NCBI GenBank assembly: GCA_947247005.1
Contig: OX365957.1
Location: forward strand, 14,356,817-14,420,816
Length of the DNA stretch: 64,000 nt
Direction: 5' to 3'
Source of the DNA: Spisula solida
Lineage: Eukaryota; Mollusca; Bivalvia; Venerida; Mactridae
Positions 36,024-47,935 of the stretch are shown in pieces (position 1 is the first letter of the stretch; every line of letters starts with the position of its first letter). Below the pieces are notes generated by a model. It was not told the origin of the DNA, searched no databases, and saw only the letters and a list, made by a program, of their open reading frames with translations. The position numbers and the translations under genes are program-made.

Positions 36024-36770
36024 TCCATGATAGTTTGTCCATGATAAAATGTCCATGATAGTTTGTCCATGATAGACTGTCCAAGGTTGTCCATGATAGT
36101 TTGACCATGAAAGAATGTCCAAGGTTGTCCATGATCGTTTGACCATGAAAGAATGTCCAAAACATTTGTATTGTCCATAATAGTTTGTCCATGAAAGAAT
36201 GTCAAAGGTTGCCCATGATAATTTGTCCATGCTAGAATGTCCAAGATTGTCCATAATTATCAATGACCATTATTGTGATCAGATACTAGTGATATTTTAC
36301 AACAAGATTTTGTCCATAAAAAGAATGTCCAAGATTGTCCATGATAGTTTGTCCATGAAAGAATGTCCAATACATTTTTATTGTCCACGATAGTTTGTCC
36401 ATGATAGACTGTCCAAGATTGTCCATAATAGTTTGTCCATGAAGGAATGTCCAAAACATTTGTATTGTCCATGATAGTTTGTCCATGAAAGAATGTTCAA
36501 GAATGTCCATGATAGTTTGTCCATGAAGGAATGTCCATGAAAGAATGTCCAAAACATTTGTATTGTCCATAATAGTTTGTCCATGATAGAATGTCAATGA
36601 TTGTCCATGATATTTGTCCATGAAGGAATGTCCAAGGTAGTTTGTCCATGAAAGAATGTCCAATACATTAATTTTGTATTGTCCATGATATCTTAGAATC
36701 AAGTCCAAATTAAAGACAAACATTTGTCCATGATAGACTGTCAAAGATTGTCCATGATTGACTGTCCATG
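36024..36770. repeat. Irregular short-unit tandem array built on GTCCATGATAG
   Basis: GTCCATGATAGTTT, GTCCATGAAAGAAT and GTCCAAAACATTTGTATT alternate in changing order over about 750 bp, with units of 14-18 bp and higher-order repeats near 100 bp. Confidence 0.9.
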
Positions 36771-37104
36771 TGTATGTATGTGTATTTGGGGTTCATATGG
36801 AAATTAAATGATTTCTCCATAAATAGAAATATTGATTCTATATAATAGCAGAGAACTTATTACACAGTAATAATGGATTAAATATTTATTGCCTAGCCAT
36901 AATGGTGTAACAGTGAAATTAAAATTGATCTATTTTGTCTTAAATCTAATATTTGGCATGACATCTGAGATGTCATAAGCTATTTAGCAGGATTATTATT
37001 CCGGGGTAGTTTAATGTAATTATATTTTATTATTTATAAGATTCATCAGCATTTGAAAATAGGAGTCATATAACACTATACTTCAACATGAACTTCAAGC
37101 TACC

Positions 37105-37140
37105 CTTTATCTTCGCCCATAAGTCAGGTAAAAGGTGTCA
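37105..37140. repeat. Single inverted unit fragment upstream of the 41-bp array
   Basis: CGCCCATAAGTCAGGTAAA is the reverse complement of the array's TTTACCTGACTTATGGGCG, 140 bp before the array begins. Confidence 0.7.
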
Positions 37141-37278
37141 AAAATATTTCAAAAAGTTACTATTTGTCATGACCCATCCTTTGATATTGACATAATAGGG
37201 CATAAGTTGTACAAGTTTCTAATACAGGATTTTTTACACTAGTCAAAATTTGGTTGACTTTTTGGAATTTGTTTAACT

Positions 37279-37900
37279 CGACTTTACCCGACTTATGGGC
37301 GAGTATATATGGTATATGTACACTTTACCTGACTTATGGGCGAGTATATACAGTATATGTACACTTTATCCGACTTATGGGCGAGTATATACAGTATATG
37401 TACACTTTACCCGACTTATGGGCGAGTATATACAGTATATGTACACTTTACCCGACTTATGGGCAAGTATATACAGTATATGTACACTTTATCCGACTTA
37501 TGGGCGAGTATATACAGTATATGTACACTTTATCCGACTTATGGGCGAGTATATACATTATATGTACACTTTACCCGACTTATGGGCGAGTATATACAGT
37601 ATATGTACACTTTATCCGACTTATGGGCGAGTATATACAGTAAATGTACACTTTATCCGACTTATGGGCGAGTATATACAGTATATGTACACTTTACCCG
37701 ACTTATGGGCGAGTATATACAGTATATGTACACTTTACCCGACTTATGGGCGAGTATATACATTATATGTACACTTTACCCGACTTATGGGCGAGTTTAT
37801 ACAGTATATGTACACTTTATCCGACTTATGGGCGAGTATATACAGTATATGTACACTTTATCCGACTTATGGGCGAGTATATACAGTATATGTACATGTA
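37279..37900. repeat. Minisatellite, 41-bp unit, about fifteen copies
   Basis: GACTTATGGGCGAGTATATA, CAGTATATGTACACTTTAYC recurs with an exact 41-bp step and rare substitutions. Three frames stay open because the unit lacks stops. Confidence 0.95.
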
Positions 37901-39757
37901 AAAGACCTTAGGTACCCTATAGCACTTAAAACATGTCTGGGTGAATATAATAATGATGTATGGTAGTCAGGATTTTGTATTAAATTGTCCCAACCATATA
38001 TTTATATTTCTCCTGTAAGCTCACCTCAAGACTTTGAGTAACCAATTGTGTTATTTCTGTACATATGACATTCAAGGAGACAATATCCGGCATCAGATAA
38101 GTCTGAGAAATGTCAATATTATCATATTATCACACAGCATTCTGGGATTGTTGTCAGGTATAGTCTGGTTAATTAGGTCTGTCACTTGTAAACAAACATT
38201 GTAATGTCATCACATTGTATTTTTATTGTTTTAAACATTTTAATTTGACAAAAATGCAGTGAAAACCAAGACCTTATGCTCTAAGGTACATCGATACTAA
38301 TACGAGTAATCAAAGACCTAAATATACAGATTGGACCCTTAATTGAAAACGGGGAGAAAATACAAAATGGATTATGCAGCAGATGCTGATATCTGGCATG
38401 AACGCTTTTGTTTGTCATCTTTTTTTAATGACCAATATTTCATTTTGAAGAGCTAGGTTTCTTCTACTGCATGATGTAACTTATTTTTTTCTATCTCTTA
38501 TAGAATTCAGAAAATTATTGTTTGAATGAGGCAAATTGGGTATTTTCTGATAAAATTAGAATTTCCATTAATTTAAAATGAGAATAGGTATGGCTCTTTG
38601 AGGTCTAATGTTTTATTTCTTGACTGATTTCAATAAATTAGGTTTCATTTTAAAGCAAAATAATTAATCTATTGCATAAACTTATTAGTTTTTTCCTATG
38701 TTTACGAAAACAGGAGATATAAGGAATTAAAAACAAACAAGATTTCACGAGATTTCAGAAGACTGCCGCGAGATATTGCGAGATTTGGTATATTTTTCCA
38801 ATCTTTGTATATTTAGGTCTTTGGAGTAATATATATTAAAATAAGACATTTTTGAGAGAAAGTGGAATGTTTATGTACACATTGTTATGTCAACAAGTGT
38901 CTGACCTGAATAATCCATTTATACAGTGTAGAATCAAAGTGTTTGTAATGTATGTTACATGATTGTATACATACACTTTTAAGTACCATATTCTTCACAG
39001 CTTTTGGCACATTTTATTAACCCAAAATCATAACCAAATAGGAGAGATCATGTTTGTATACGAAGGATTTCATTATGTAACCACCAGCTAGCTATTGGTG
39101 AATGGCAGGTTTTTATCGTTCATTCATCCAATAGATTGCCGGTGGGCATTTTACATATGAATATGGTGGTCTCTCCTATAATGACTGGTCCGACAATATT
39201 TTGGAGTGTTGCAATACATTTTTGGATTTACATGCTGTGCTGTATAACTCTGTTTATTGAGGTCAGTCATCTGCATAAAATCCTGGACCAGGGTGTACAT
39301 GTATAATGAACATTGCATTTATTTCTTAATTACTTCTTAATTAATTGAACAGATAATTCATTGATCAGTAAGTGGCCTAGACTAGCGGATAAGGTATTAA
39401 TTTGCCCTGCCCTTTTTATCCAATTGGAATGTTGAAAACAATTAACAAACTATAATGTTTTAATAGTGCATCGTTTGTATACATTTTTAAATGACAGACT
39501 TATCAAACAAATTGAATCTTCACATGCTTTCATAGATCAAGGTTGCAATCCGTGACTTTAAATAAGTTTAATCCTTTTATAACTTAAAACTAAAGGCCTT
39601 TTTGTTTTTAATTGAAGGTAATTTTAACTGCTCAGGTTGGCCCCGGTGTCAAGATGACGAATCTGACTGGGTATATAAAGTCTCCATTATGACTTTAATA
39701 CTGTTTAATATGCCGAGCATAGCCTTTATTTACTGGTCAGTTCCTGCTGAAATATGA

Positions 39758-39850
39758 CAGGCACTATATGAGTGCCTCCACCCGTATTTAAACACGGGTC
39801 ACCAAATAAGACGGCAAGCTCGCTAACCACAGAGCTGAGGAGGTTCAAAT
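39758..39850 (-). repeat. Weak tRNA-like module
   Basis: On the minus strand AGCTCTGTGGTTAGCGAG resembles an A box and GTGTTTAAATACGGG a degraded B box. It could be a chance resemblance. Confidence 0.3.
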
Positions 39851-39959
39851 ACTGACAAGTGGGACAACAATATACAATGTACATAGTTTCCACAGTACTA
39901 TTGGCCAATTCTCAAGGGCATAAGAGCAAAATATTCATAATTTTTAGAAAAATATATTC

Positions 39960-40053
39960 ATTCAGTCAAAATTTTGAGTATCCTTTAAAAAGTTTTTTAA
40001 AGAATTTTTAGGGGTCCAAGGTTAATTTCAAGGGTCAAATGGAACCCCTGACA
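39960..40053. repeat. Dispersed repeat ending ATGGAACCCCTG
   Basis: TTTCAAGGGTCAAATGGAAC, then CCCTGACAC, resembles 45886-45972. A weaker relative may stand at 43090-43170. Confidence 0.45.
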
Positions 40054-41715
40054 CTAGCTGTATTGCTTCAAACACCTTAGAACTATACTACTTAAGACTT
40101 TGAGGTTAAGTGATACTCTTGATTGAACTCCTGACGTTCCTTCATCTTCTGTCTATAATTGGCCGTTATCTGCCATTTTCCAGAAAATTGTTATTGACTT
40201 TTATCCTTCTTAAAAGGCAATATTGCCTTCTTAATGGTGAGAGAAGATCCAGTATTGAGTTGACAAGGTATATATGTAAGCTAGGCAAATAGACTGTTGA
40301 TGTATTGCCCGATATAAATGATCGATATACCATATAACTACAGCGTCTATAATTACGCTCTCGTTGACAGATTTCCCTGACAATTTACAGCCTTGTGTCC
40401 AGAAGATGATAATATTTTCTCATTTTCTGTCTTCTTTCTCGCTCGCTACTCTGTCTCGCTAACTGGCTGACGTTTTTCCTGCCACAAAATTTATTGTCAT
40501 ACGATGCGGATGCTTTGAGTGTCCATTTATTCCGTATAAAAAATTACTTTTGTCTACACAAAGAGAATAACCGCCTCTTCATTTTCTTCGTTTTTTGGCA
40601 AAGACGTTGTTTAGAAACCTTATCAGACCAATCCACGGAAATTTTCTTAGTAGTTTGGAAACCTATCCGACCAGTCCTCGGAATTAAAGGGACTGCCTCA
40701 CGTTTTTGTGTATTGTAAAAATAAAATAAAATTGTCAAATATTCGCGTTAGTTTGGTATAGTTGCCTGTATATGTCATAAACAACCACACTGACATCTAA
40801 AATAACTTGCAAAACATCGGCATTTTGTAGTTATTCAGTATTTTTACATCAAAAATTCTATAGGGTACATGTATCAATACCCTATAGAATTAACACTACC
40901 ATTACTTAAATTGCCTGAAATGTGTTCGCATTTGATGAAAACGAATGGAAAACGAACCAAATAACTCATTGATGTTTACGCTGTAGTTTGTTGATATTAC
41001 AGTTCGATCACGTGTGAATTACATAATTCACAAAGCATGTTGGAAGGAAACTTAGCGCTGTTTTTTTAAGAAAAAAATACTCAGTGGGCAATATCGAGAG
41101 TGGTTAAAATTGCTTATTTGCACCAAATCTTTCATAAAGCAACCGTCAGTGGCTTTCTATTACATCAATACTTGGTTAGATTGGTAAATCACGATATACA
41201 AATTTTTTAGCCAAATCTGTGAGGCAGCACCTTTAAGTTGTCTTGGTATTTTGAGAAAGATGTTGTTTGGAAACCTAACAGACCAGTGCAGCTAAGTGCA
41301 TTTGGGAACCTTCAACAAATCAGTCTTTCCAGTGCATCTGAGAACATATCAAATTCTAGGAGTTAAATGAAGTACCAGTACTTTAAGTAATTGCTTTAAG
41401 TAGCTTAAACAGGGAACTTGTGGACATTTTTCTCATGCAATGGGTTAGTGGCTGTCATGGAAAAGGGCTCAAATTTAGTTGCTCAACAATAGGATGATAT
41501 TTTAAGAGGCGATTAACTGGTATAGCATACAATGTCATATATATTAATATTATGATTATATTACATAATTCAAAAAATTGGCTTGAAATTGCCTTCAACA
41601 AATAATTCTTCCAGTAAATAATAGGTCTATGCTGTTGTTATGCAATCAAGCTTACATTCATACTACATGTACATAGATAAATGAGTTTAGACTAAGAGGC
41701 CTTTGAAGTAAACTG

Positions 41716-42122
41716 TTAGGCCAGAGTTCTTTTATTTTTCGTTACTCGGACCCTCCTGCCCAATTTTTTGGCATTTTCAAAAAAAAAAAAATTAAAAAAC
41801 TTGAAAAAAAATTGCATATAATGTTTTGATGATAAATGGACCAGCCTTGTATTATTATTCCATTATTTTGTTGATAATAAGTTTTATTATATTAGTGTTT
41901 CACTGCAGTGTACTAGTCTTAAGATAAATTGGCTGTTTTCTTGAAAACTAACACTTTGTTGAGTGTTGATTGCTTTAAATCGGACCGTCATTGACTATTC
42001 TACCACCAACAGATTGTGGAAGCTATATTTTGGGAGTTTTAATTTTTATTTTTTTCCCTCCTCCTGTGGACTTTTTTCTGAAAAATGTCCGAGTAACAAA
42101 AAATTAAAAAACTCTGGCCTAA
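41716..42122. mobile_element. MITE with TTAGGCCAGAGTT ends (about 407 bp)
   Basis: TTAGGCCAGAGTTCTTTTAT and AAAAAACTCTGGCCTAA are inverted. GTTACTCGGACCCTCCTG on the left pairs with the CTCCTG...GTCCGAGTAAC segment on the right. Confidence 0.8.
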
Positions 42123-43521
42123 ACCATATAAACAATGCAGGCATACAAATGGTGTATCAAGTTCATGTTTGACAATAACTGGTGTTTCTCCATCGTTCTT
42201 CAATGTGACGTGTAATGTTCAACAGTTGTTTCTAATTTGAGAAGCTCCACATAAATTCCTAATCGGATTTTGTAGTGAAATTTTAGCCGAAAATCAATAA
42301 TTCTCGACAATTGGGTTTGACACAAGAGAGTTTAAAAAACATTGTACAGTAATTGATGAGCCTTCTAGGGAATTGTAGGTCCGTGCTATCTGTTGCGTAC
42401 AGCTTATATCAGCTGGAAATTTAGATGGTTGATAAATACACTGGTAATTGATTGTGCTTTATGCCCTCCCCTCTCACATATTCAGTTTCATGAGTTAAAG
42501 CAATATTGGGCCTGAAATTTTCTGGAATAGATACTTGTACCTTCCAAAATTATCAATTGCACAGAGTCAGCTGTCATTGCCCAATCAGGAATGACCATTC
42601 ACAACTCGACAGTCAATGACTAATCAGTCATCTATAATCAAACACACACAAAAATTGTAAGGGGAACATACTTTTCAGGCGACTGCTTGCATGCTTCTGA
42701 TATTTTTGGCCACTGATTTGATAGTCTGCATGGCTAGAGGGCCCTGAATCCTGATTTATAATCTGTCGGTACAATCGGAGTACTGCTACATGTAACAGTG
42801 AATGAATAAAACATTACCGAGTCTTGATTGGCTAAGATCTGACAGATCAGACTATAGTACATAACGACAAAGAAGAGACAGTTTTCCCAATGACGCAAAT
42901 TGTTATTAGGTTTATGACTTGGAAGTTGATCATTAGACAGAAGACATGAGATACTAAAAATCCCTCTCATTTGACACAACCATGATGAAACTAATCTCTT
43001 CCTCGTTATTCAAGGCTGATCAATCTTCCTTTGCTTCCTCATGTTATCCAGCTATTTTTACCCCAGGGCAACATTTTAGGGGAAAAAATATCACATGACC
43101 GTACTTGAAGTTCTCAGCAAGGGTTTTATCAAGGGTCTAAATTTCAAGAGTCATTCTGATATCAGGGGTTCCACTCTGAAGACAGATTCAATATCAATAT
43201 TTCTCTTACTTCATCAGTGCGGTCTTGTGTACACGTAATTTTGTGATATTAAGTGACATAAGCATCATAATGTTCACCTTAAAGTCAAACATTCCGGTAC
43301 CATTCATTATTGAAGGTCTATAGACTTCAGAGAAATGGACAATTTCATTGAAAAGCTCTTCAGCAACTGAGGGGAATTCAATTCCTACCAATTATCTGAC
43401 GGTTCATTAATGTGTATTCATACAGCTATTACAACACATAGACATTCTTGTATCCTTACAGAGCTTACTGATGGCGTGTGATTCGGTCATCAGAAATATT
43501 GTTACCAAATTACTCGGAATA

Positions 43522-43560
43522 TACGAGGGGCGGTCAATAAAAATTGATGAACATGGCTGG
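43522..43560. repeat. Solo mariner-type terminal repeat
   Basis: TACGAGGGGCGGTCAATAAA after TA resembles mariner ends. No matching inverted end was seen nearby. Confidence 0.5.
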
Positions 43561-44725
43561 AATTCACCAAGCAGAAAAACTTAAATATTTTGCGAATATT
43601 TTCCAAGAAACGAAGAATACCCCACATTTTCTGGGTGATTATATTAGCTTGTCACACAATGCTTCTAAACTATGTAAATAATAGATAATCTTGATTTTCC
43701 TGTTCAGCTGATACGTACATACATTTGTACATGTACACTTAAGTGACTTAAAAGAAATTTGCAGATTTGAAGAAAATTCTAAAGTTTTCCCTAAAGGCGC
43801 TTTGTGAATACCATCCCGCATGTCTTTACAATTCTTCTGTTGATTTGCAAAGAAAAATTCTACAACAACCATTTATATTCTGTTCAACGCCCTGGTACAT
43901 GTATATAATTATATGGATATCATATTATTCATAATGTAGATTGCACCTACATGTATAGCAGGATTCAAACCTGTACAATCTTCAAACAGCGCCATCATCT
44001 ATTAACAATGCGAAGTACAAACACAAATATCCCCGTAGACTGTAACTCAATAGTTGATTGTAAGTAGTGAACAAATTACCAGCAGTACTATGTTTACTCT
44101 TCAATATTTACCTACTTGGAAGAAGAGCAGCAAATGTTTACAATACAATATTACTTTTTAAAATGTTTATAAAAATGAGTTTTAGTGAACAATTATCATG
44201 ACATGGTTTCATGTATTAAAAATGTTAATGTTAAACAAACGGCGCACTACTTTTTCAACAACTATCTGCTGTGACGGTATTTACGGCTTTTAAGTGAACA
44301 GAAAAAGAAGCTCCATGGCAAAAAAGAAAAAGCATTCCAATAGTAGCCTCCACTTCAGTGGAGGCCACGATAACCAGAAGTAAACAAGATTAATGTAAAA
44401 TAACTAATTTTTGTGGGAGTTAAATTCCGTAGATTTTGTTAAAATGCAATTGATTGGAGTTGTAACTTCATGATTACAAAACTTGAAGATGGCACCCCTT
44501 GTTTTATATTAGGGAGGTCGATTAATTGCGGGGATTATAATAATATTTTGTGGTCAATTTCAACCATGAAATCAACAAAAAATTAACACCAACGAAAAAA
44601 AAGATTTTACAGTACTGAACATTAGAAGGTTCACAGGACAGATTAGCATCTCATAAGACAATGAACATGACACTACTGTCAGATTATCAGTTCCAATGTA
44701 AGTTTATGTATGTTACCACACTTAC

Positions 44726-44875
44726 TTGCGGATCCGACTGTATCGTTATCGTGTGCCGCCAATTTTGGTTCCAGCTGAACTATAGTCTCATCCTCACTTA
44801 TCTTCCCTCGGAACAAAGGAATGTCACGACTGTTTTTATACACTGATAGAATTTCTGGGGCATACACATTTGGCT
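44726..44875 (-). CDS. Clstn: Calsyntenin, exon encoding start of cadherin repeat 1 (partial gene)
   Basis: Internal exon of a calsyntenin, a type I membrane protein of the cadherin superfamily that acts at synapses and in axonal vesicle transport. The exon reads from EPNVYAPEILS to HDNDTVGSA. It aligns by eye with the first residues of mature vertebrate calsyntenins, where a short lead-in is followed by the first cadherin strand (here ISEDETIVQLEPKLAAHD, matching the family's ITEN...LDPPL.ALD). The acceptor is TTTCTTTACAG and the donor is A|GTAAGTGTGG. The exon is 150 bp, starts with 2 bases of a split codon and ends with 1. The last base A joins GA of the next exon to give Arg, so the phases agree. 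The signal-peptide exon upstream was not found. This is the most divergent of the four exons and rests partly on its neighbours. Confidence 0.85.
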
Positions 44876-45885
44876 CTGTAAAGAAAAAGAAGTATAAATT
44901 ATGCAAAAATTTTAATAAATGGATTCATCATAATGAGCTGTTCAACTGTATTATCGATTGGGGACTCAGTGACTCCAATTTTTTGCTTGGGTAAGGTAAA
45001 TACATTATAAATTCAAGGCAAAACTAACAGACCTACACCCAGATCTATACGATACCTGGAAGATTTTTGACACAAAAACATATAAATTGTATATATCTTC
45101 AACAAATGGTAATAACTTCTGCAAAAATCATCTGACCCTTAATTCCTGGAATAATGCACACTACATGTACACAAGGTGAAGAACCACTAAAATAATCATG
45201 TGAAGTTCCATTGAAATCCAACCAAAACATTACCAAACAAGGTATGTGTGTGAGACATAATTTATTTTTAATCTTTAAAGACTTTATAAATATTTGGTTG
45301 GAAAAGGTTGGGGTCTGTAATATGGCACATTGGAAAAAACATAGATTTAAGCCAAGCTGATACGTATTGACCAAAGCCAAGCTGCAGCAGCCCTCTTATA
45401 TCATAGTTGCCTTATAATGCATGCTCAGCACTTTAAACAATATTTAAAAACACCAATGCTTTGCAAATACTTTTAGTAGAAGTTAGAACATAAAATTTAA
45501 CCAATCAATATTTGAAGAAAAACTTCCTTTTTTGTGGAACAGACTCACTGCATCATGCAGTTTGAATTTCTTAAAATTTTCACATTCATATTAAAGGGAA
45601 ATATATTCATGTATCAATACTCTATACCAACTCATAGAAGCAGGTGCATTTGATGTACAAGTAAATCGCATCAATGTATATCATAATGTTATCAGTTACT
45701 GGTACATAATAAATGCCAGTAGAATTTATATCACAGTAAATTACGTAAAATGACATTGGCTGTACTGTACATTATTCTAATTCACACACACCTGGTATAT
45801 TATAATGTATATTAAATAATGTTTCGCCAACTAAATATAACTTATATAAATATAGTGCAATACACACAAAATTTTAAGAAACAAC

Positions 45886-45972
45886 TCTTAAGTCAAAAAT
45901 CTGAGGGTCAAATTGTGGCTTTTTAAAATTTTCAGGGACCAAAGCGTCATTTCAAGGGAAATGGAACCCCTG
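45886..45972. repeat. Dispersed repeat ending ATGGAACCCCTG
   Basis: TTTTTAAAATTTTCAGGGAC and TTTCAAGGGAAATGGAACCC follow the order of 39960-40053. Confidence 0.45.
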
Positions 45973-46666
45973 TCCTGGGGCTGTATGAATAAAACCTGCA
46001 CATGCATGAATTAATCTCGGAATTAGCTCCTTTTATCTTAATAATGTTGACTATAATCTGTGCCTTGTACATCATTATATAGAGTACATCAAAGTGCACA
46101 AAGTCATTAAATTAATGCGCTATAATGACTTTAATATGCTACATTGTACCAAAGGTTTAAAATGACAAAAACCAATTTTTAATCTTAAGGGCAGAAAAAA
46201 GTATTTGATCAAAAAGATTTGACAAAATAATACAGAAAGTTAAACAAATGTTGATAGATACATGTATGTTAAAGCTTAAAGGTTTTATTATATATACAAT
46301 GTATACAGGAAATTAATCAGATAAAACCAAACAACAAAGAAAATTCTATATAGTACTATAATTTAACTATTGTACTGTGCATTACAACATGCTTTGAAGT
46401 GGTTTTTAAGCATTGCAAGATCAATACCCAAAACCATTGTCATGGCTAATCACTGGTGTTTAATAGCATGGTGTGTTTTTATGCTGTTGTCTAGACGTTG
46501 AGTACCAGTAGCTTTGTATGCTACAAATAGTATAATATATTGACTGGATAAAATGAATACATAGACAGATAGTTTCAGTAGAAACAGAAATTTATGATTA
46601 GTTTATTTTGCCTTTATATTAGGCATACTTAATGAAACAAGTAATTAAGAATTGCAAGCAATACAG

Positions 46667-46907
46667 AAGTCCCCTACCGGTTTTAAGCCATTTTCAATGT
46701 TTCTGTTGCCATAGCAACCACAATTTTTGTCAGAATCAAAATATTTTTAGACATGAATAATCCCCTTATTGCCCCCTATCCACTTATCAAGTTTCATAAA
46801 CCTAGCTTGAAAACTGTTTGAGTTATGGCAGGATCCAGATTTTTTGACGGACGGACGGAGGGGAAACCTATAGTCCCCTCCGGTCAAATACCGGTAGGGA
46901 ACTAATT
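46667..46907. mobile_element. Dispersed element with GACGGACGG tract and AGTCCCCTACCGG ends
   Basis: The left AGTCCCCTACCGGT pairs with the right ACCGGTAGGGAACT. A GACGGACGGACGG tract is followed by a CCCCTCCGG/CCGGTAGGG hairpin close to the right end. Confidence 0.65.
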
Positions 46908-47251
46908 AGCTGTATTTCATTTTTAGTGCATTTACTTATACATCTCTGTAATTCATTGAATGGATAGAAGAGGATTAAACAATAGCCTCCCCAGTGACAA
47001 TATATATTTTTACATATTTCTTACATGTAGCATTATAGTCTTTGAATATCAATATTTCTATGACAATTATTGTGAAAGAAGAAATCAATATAAAATGCTG
47101 TAGCAGTTTACACTGTAAACTTTACAGAATAACAGCTGAATTTATTTCAGAAATTAACAATTATTTAAACAACATAAAATAATCTCATCAAACTAAGCAG
47201 GCAAATTCATCTGAATTCTAATCCAATAAAAACATTGTATCATGCAAAGCG

Positions 47252-47464
47252 ATGAAATTGTTCAACAGGAAATCAGAGCCCCGTCATGATATGACCCCCA
47301 TTCCTACAATGTCAGTATTAGTCACCATCATGGCTCTGGCGAGTCTGCTTTGTGTGAACTGTAGAATGTGGAGACATTCCAAGCAGTACTTGGTATTGAT
47401 CGATTCCATTACAATTATTATTAATGATTTGTTCCCCTCACACTTGCAGCCCTTGTCAAAGTAA
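47252..47464 (+). other. Short open frame with a signal-peptide-like stretch, doubtful gene
   Basis: The frame includes MSVLVTIMALASLLCVNC, a hydrophobic run with small residues and a Cys, preceded by several Met codons, in a patch richer in GC than its surroundings. It ends at a MITE. There is no recognised family, no clear donor and no support from neighbours. It could be a chance frame. Confidence 0.15.
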
Positions 47465-47470
47465 CACAAT

Positions 47471-47688
47471 AAGGCCAGAGTTCTTTTATTTTTCTTTACT
47501 CGGACCCTCCTGCCCGATTTTTTGGCATTTTCAAAAAAAAAAAATTGAAAAACTGGAAAAAAACAAAATTGCATAATGTTTTGATGATAAATGGACCAGC
47601 CTTGTGTTATTATTACATTATTTTGTTAATAATAAGTTTAATTATATTAGTGTTTCACTGCAGTGTACAAGTCTTAAGATAAATTGGG
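47471..47688. mobile_element. Truncated copy of the TTAGGCCAGAGTT MITE
   Basis: It matches the left half of 41716-42122, from AGGCCAGAGTTCTTTTATTT through GCAGTGTACAAGTCTTAAGA, then stops. No right end. Confidence 0.8.
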
Positions 47689-47689
47689 A

Positions 47690-47935
47690 CTTTTGAAAGA
47701 AGGCGGTTCCCGATAGATGGGAATTTGACAGACAGAATGGTGCCAAGTCCCGGGAAATTTTGACTTTGGCCGTAATTTTGATCCCGGGGGTATGTAAAGT
47801 ATCTCCCATTGAGGGGATTTTGACAAATAGCCCTTGCTCTAGGGTGGGAATTTAGACTTTCATAAAGTAAAAATGTCAAATTCCCCTGGGTCAGCCTGCC
47901 GCTCCCACCCTGGGGGAAAACATTGATAGGTGCAT
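47690..47935. repeat. Probable dispersed repeat with recurring GGGAATTTGACA motifs
   Basis: ATGGGAATTTGACAGACAGA, GGGATTTTGACAAA and, inverted, TGTCAAATTCCCCTGGG recur. It is locally GC-rich with CCCGGG/CCCTGGG runs. The ends are not defined. Confidence 0.45.

Larger units (their letters stand above)
25226..44725. other. Calsyntenin intron of about 19.5 kb
   Basis: Intron between the exons at 44726-44875 and 25033-25225, the longest in the window. It holds pearl-like element 2, several MITEs, a poly-G tract and two tandem arrays. No extra exon was recognised. Stretches 28720-30360, 31120-32260, 32850-33970, 34160-36000, 38000-39750, 40060-41710, 42130-43500 and 43570-44720 show nothing identifiable apart from small items listed separately. 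Confidence 0.75.

Noticed and set aside
35828..36744. Frames with repeated SWTNYHGQ-like units on the minus strand
   Set aside because: They come from the irregular GTCCATGATAG array, with no fixed frame and no family match.
37254..37966. Frames of up to 223 codons with repeated YTVYVHF-like units
   Set aside because: They are produced by a 41-bp array without stops. Three overlapping frames give the same rotating peptide, so coding is not credible.
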